DNA from: Aquipseudomonas alcaligenes
GTDB lineage: Bacteria > Pseudomonadota > Gammaproteobacteria > Pseudomonadales > Pseudomonadaceae
Direction: 5' to 3'
Length of the DNA stretch: 64,000 nt
Assembly: GCF_003205495.1 (NCBI RefSeq)
Contig: NZ_QJRX01000004.1
Coordinates: forward strand, 53,164 to 117,163
This document shows, piece after piece, positions 62,403-64,000 of this stretch (positions are counted from its first letter, which is position 1; each line of letters starts with the position of its first letter). The notes beneath the pieces are model-generated. The model saw only the letters and a program-made list of their open reading frames with translations. It did not search any database and was not told the DNA's origin. A program made the translations under genes and the position numbers.

Positions 62403-64000
62403 TTATTTGTCTTCGTGACGCTGGTGCTTGAAGAACACCCCGTTGTCGCCGAAGGCCGAAGCGATGAACGGCGAGGTCAGCTCCATCTCGCCTATCTTCA
62501 CCGCGCTGTTGCGCCGTTGCTGGGCGTAGCTGCGATTGGTCGACGGCAGGATCGAGGTCTTGATCTCCATCGAGGTGGCGTAGACGTCGTACAGCTTGGT
62601 GCCGGCGGTGAGGCTCGTCAGGTCGCTGCGGAAGTCATGCGCCGCACTGGAGAACAGGCTGCGCAGCTCCGGCTTGGGCACGAAGTAGATCTGCGTCGGC
62701 GCCTTGACCGAAGTCACGGCCTGGCCGGTCTGGGTCACTTCGGCCATGTCGTCCACGCGCAGCAGGGTCGGCTTGAGGCTGACCAGCGAGAACAGCAGCG
62801 TGGTGCCCAGGGTATCGTTGGTCTCCGGCAGGACGAACTGCGACAGCTCGTTGGCGAAGAAGTTGTGGTTGCTGCCCTGCCCGCTCAGGGTGTAGAGCGC
62901 GGAGACGTTCTGCGACGGCTTGCCGTCGACGAAGGCCTTCCACGCCAGGCCCGGCTGGAAGCCGTTGGTTGCCGGGTCGCCGGCCACCGACAGGCGCAAC
63001 AGGCCGCTGTCGGCGCCCTGGAACAGGCCGGTGTAGGGATGCCCCGGCACGGCGGTGAACTTGACCTTGGCCATCACGCCATGCGGGTGCATGGCCTTCT
63101 CGTAGCCGGCCGGTGCCACGTCGGACTTGGTCTGCACCTTCTTCCACAGCACCGAACTGATCAGGCCACCGACATCCACCGGCGGAATGACCGGCAGCTG
63201 GCCTTCGACGTACTGGCTGCGCAGGGCGCCGTTGACCCACAGGTTGTCCTGCTTGGCCTTGCCCGGCCAGCTCTCGTAGTCGGCCGGGATGTTCAGACCC
63301 CAGGGCTTGAAGGCGTTTTCCACGCCAGCCAGGCTGTTGACCAGCTGCGGATTGTGGCGTTTGAGCACGTCGACCATGGTGGTGTTCTCGACCCAGGCCA
63401 GGCCCTCGGCGGTGTAGATCTCCGGGCGGTAGTCCTTGGTGTAGAAACGGTCGGTCATCAGGCGCCGCGAGGCGTTCATGATGAAGATCTGGAAGGCCGT
63501 CTCGCCGAAGGCGAAGCCGTCCGGACGCACGGTCTCGGCCAGCATGCCGACCAGGGTGTCGATCTTCTCGATGTCGTTGCCGTAGATGCGCTTTAGGTTG
63601 GCCAGGGTGGCCGGGTCGGTGGTCAGGTCCTCGAACTTGGTGATCGGGTTGAGGCCGATCTCGCGGCGGAACTCGTTGTAGCGCGGCACCCCGCGCTCGC
63701 GGTCACGCAGCACGTCGATGGTCGCCAGGTCGATGTTGCCGACCAGCGGCATGGACAGGTTGCGCAGGAAGTTCGGGTAGTTGTTGAGGGTCAGCGAGCC
63801 CGGGTTGGTGATGCCGAAGGAGTACCACAGGCGATCGGGATTCTCGTAAGCCAGCAGCTCCTCGGCGTCGGCGTCGCGGGTCTCCTGCAGCGGCACGGTG
63901 CGCGCGATGATGTTCGAGCCGATGTCGTAGACATCGACCTTGTCGCGCATCAGCGGGTGCATGCGGTAGACCGCGACGAACTCCTCGGTCAGGGTGTAGG
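62403..64000 (-). CDS. Animal-type haem peroxidase/dioxygenase, C-terminal part (5' end beyond window)
   Basis: The frame is open to the window edge, so only the last ~532 aa are seen. EEFVAVYRMHPLMRD resembles the proximal-His helix of cyclooxygenase (YHWHPLLPD). Family hallmarks follow: IDLATIDVLRDRERGVPRYNEFRREIGL, NDIEKIDTLVGMLAE and a Phe/Arg-rich helix. From about 250 residues before the end, HPHGVMAKVKF and GLLRLSVAGDPA, PGLAWKAFVDGKPS resemble catalase-core strands. This suggests a fused catalase-like module, less certain. Substrates could be fatty acids (as for alpha-dioxygenase/linoleate diol synthase). It is followed by a strong terminator and then xcpR. Confidence 0.85.
   Translation of the reverse strand, partial: YTLTEEFVAVYRMHPLMRDKVDVYDIGSNIIARTVPLQETRDADAEELLAYENPDRLWYSFGITNPGSLTLNNYPNFLRNLSMPLVGNIDLATIDVLRDRERGVPRYNEFRREIGLNPITKFEDLTTDPATLANLKRIYGNDIEKIDTLVGMLAETVRPDGFAFGETAFQIFIMNASRRLMTDRFYTKDYRPEIYTAEGLAWVENTTMVDVLKRHNPQLVNSLAGVENAFKPWGLNIPADYESWPGKAKQDNLWVNGALRSQYVEGQLPVIPPVDVGGLISSVLWKKVQTKSDVAPAGYEKAMHPHGVMAKVKFTAVPGHPYTGLFQGADSGLLRLSVAGDPATNGFQPGLAWKAFVDGKPSQNVSALYTLSGQGSNHNFFANELSQFVLPETNDTLGTTLLFSLVSLKPTLLRVDDMAEVTQTGQAVTSVKAPTQIYFVPKPELRSLFSSAAHDFRSDLTSLTAGTKLYDVYATSMEIKTSILPSTNRSYAQQRRNSAVKIGEMELTSPFIASAFGDNGVFFKHQRHEDK

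Overview
The window is a high-GC, tightly packed gammaproteobacterial chromosome segment. Gene content and order point to the genus Pseudomonas: tRNA-Glu/Gly then GST, an atuR-atuABCDEFG cluster, etfAB with etf-QO, and pepN through nadK and fadH to tRNA-Asp/Val and xcpZ-R. From memory this order resembles P. aeruginosa PAO1 over several stretches. The species cannot be fixed from the sequence. No phage, IS element, rRNA or CRISPR array is visible.

Layout. 1-400: a tandemly duplicated tRNA-Glu/tRNA-Gly unit read leftward. 530-5280: a membrane-anchored hypothetical, a GST, a DUF2897 protein, a CPBP protease, a small leftward ORF that precedes a terminator, and two tandem paralogous periplasmic binding proteins. 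5384-15509: the acyclic terpene (citronellol/geraniol) utilisation cluster, with the TetR-type repressor atuR divergent from atuA-B-C-D-E-F-G and two palindromic operators between them. REP-like inverted repeats sit inside the operon. 15598-23404: a proline-rich lipoprotein, an 820-aa membrane-anchored TolB-like protein, a VWA lipoprotein/ECF sigma/putative anti-sigma operon and a MocR regulator. 23603-26637: an OmpA lipoprotein, a DUF4398 lipoprotein, a third binding protein, and an alpha/beta hydrolase.

26701-30360: electron-transfer flavoprotein genes etfBA divergent from etf-QO. A PsrA-type operator overlaps the etf-QO promoter. This couples acyl-CoA dehydrogenases such as AtuD to the quinone pool. 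30400-30750: a decayed PhnB/VOC gene. 30820-37874: a four-gene leftward operon (DUF1302 outer-membrane protein, DUF1329 periplasmic protein, YCF48-like beta-propeller, MMPL/RND transporter). This looks like a trans-envelope transport system for a hydrophobic compound. Upstream of it lies an 18-bp sequence matching one atuR-atuA operator at 17 of 18 positions, which suggests, but does not prove, that the system belongs to the terpene regulon.

38216-54287: pepN, DUF2797, YeaC-like, rhomboid protease, metallophosphatase, nadK, DUF1853, a cNMP-rhodanese protein, a D-cysteine desulfhydrase-like enzyme, a coiled-coil protein, an NTF2-like protein, fadH, a nitrilase-like protein lacking the catalytic Cys, and an AraC regulator. 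54297-54751: a 28-aa ORF with a good PhoB-box candidate, then tRNA-Asp and tRNA-Val with their own promoter and terminator. 54836-62187: nine Xcp-type type II secretion genes (xcpR to xcpZ). 62403-64000: the 3' part of a cyclooxygenase-like haem peroxidase gene, with a C-terminal region that resembles catalase. It lies where xcpPQ would be expected.
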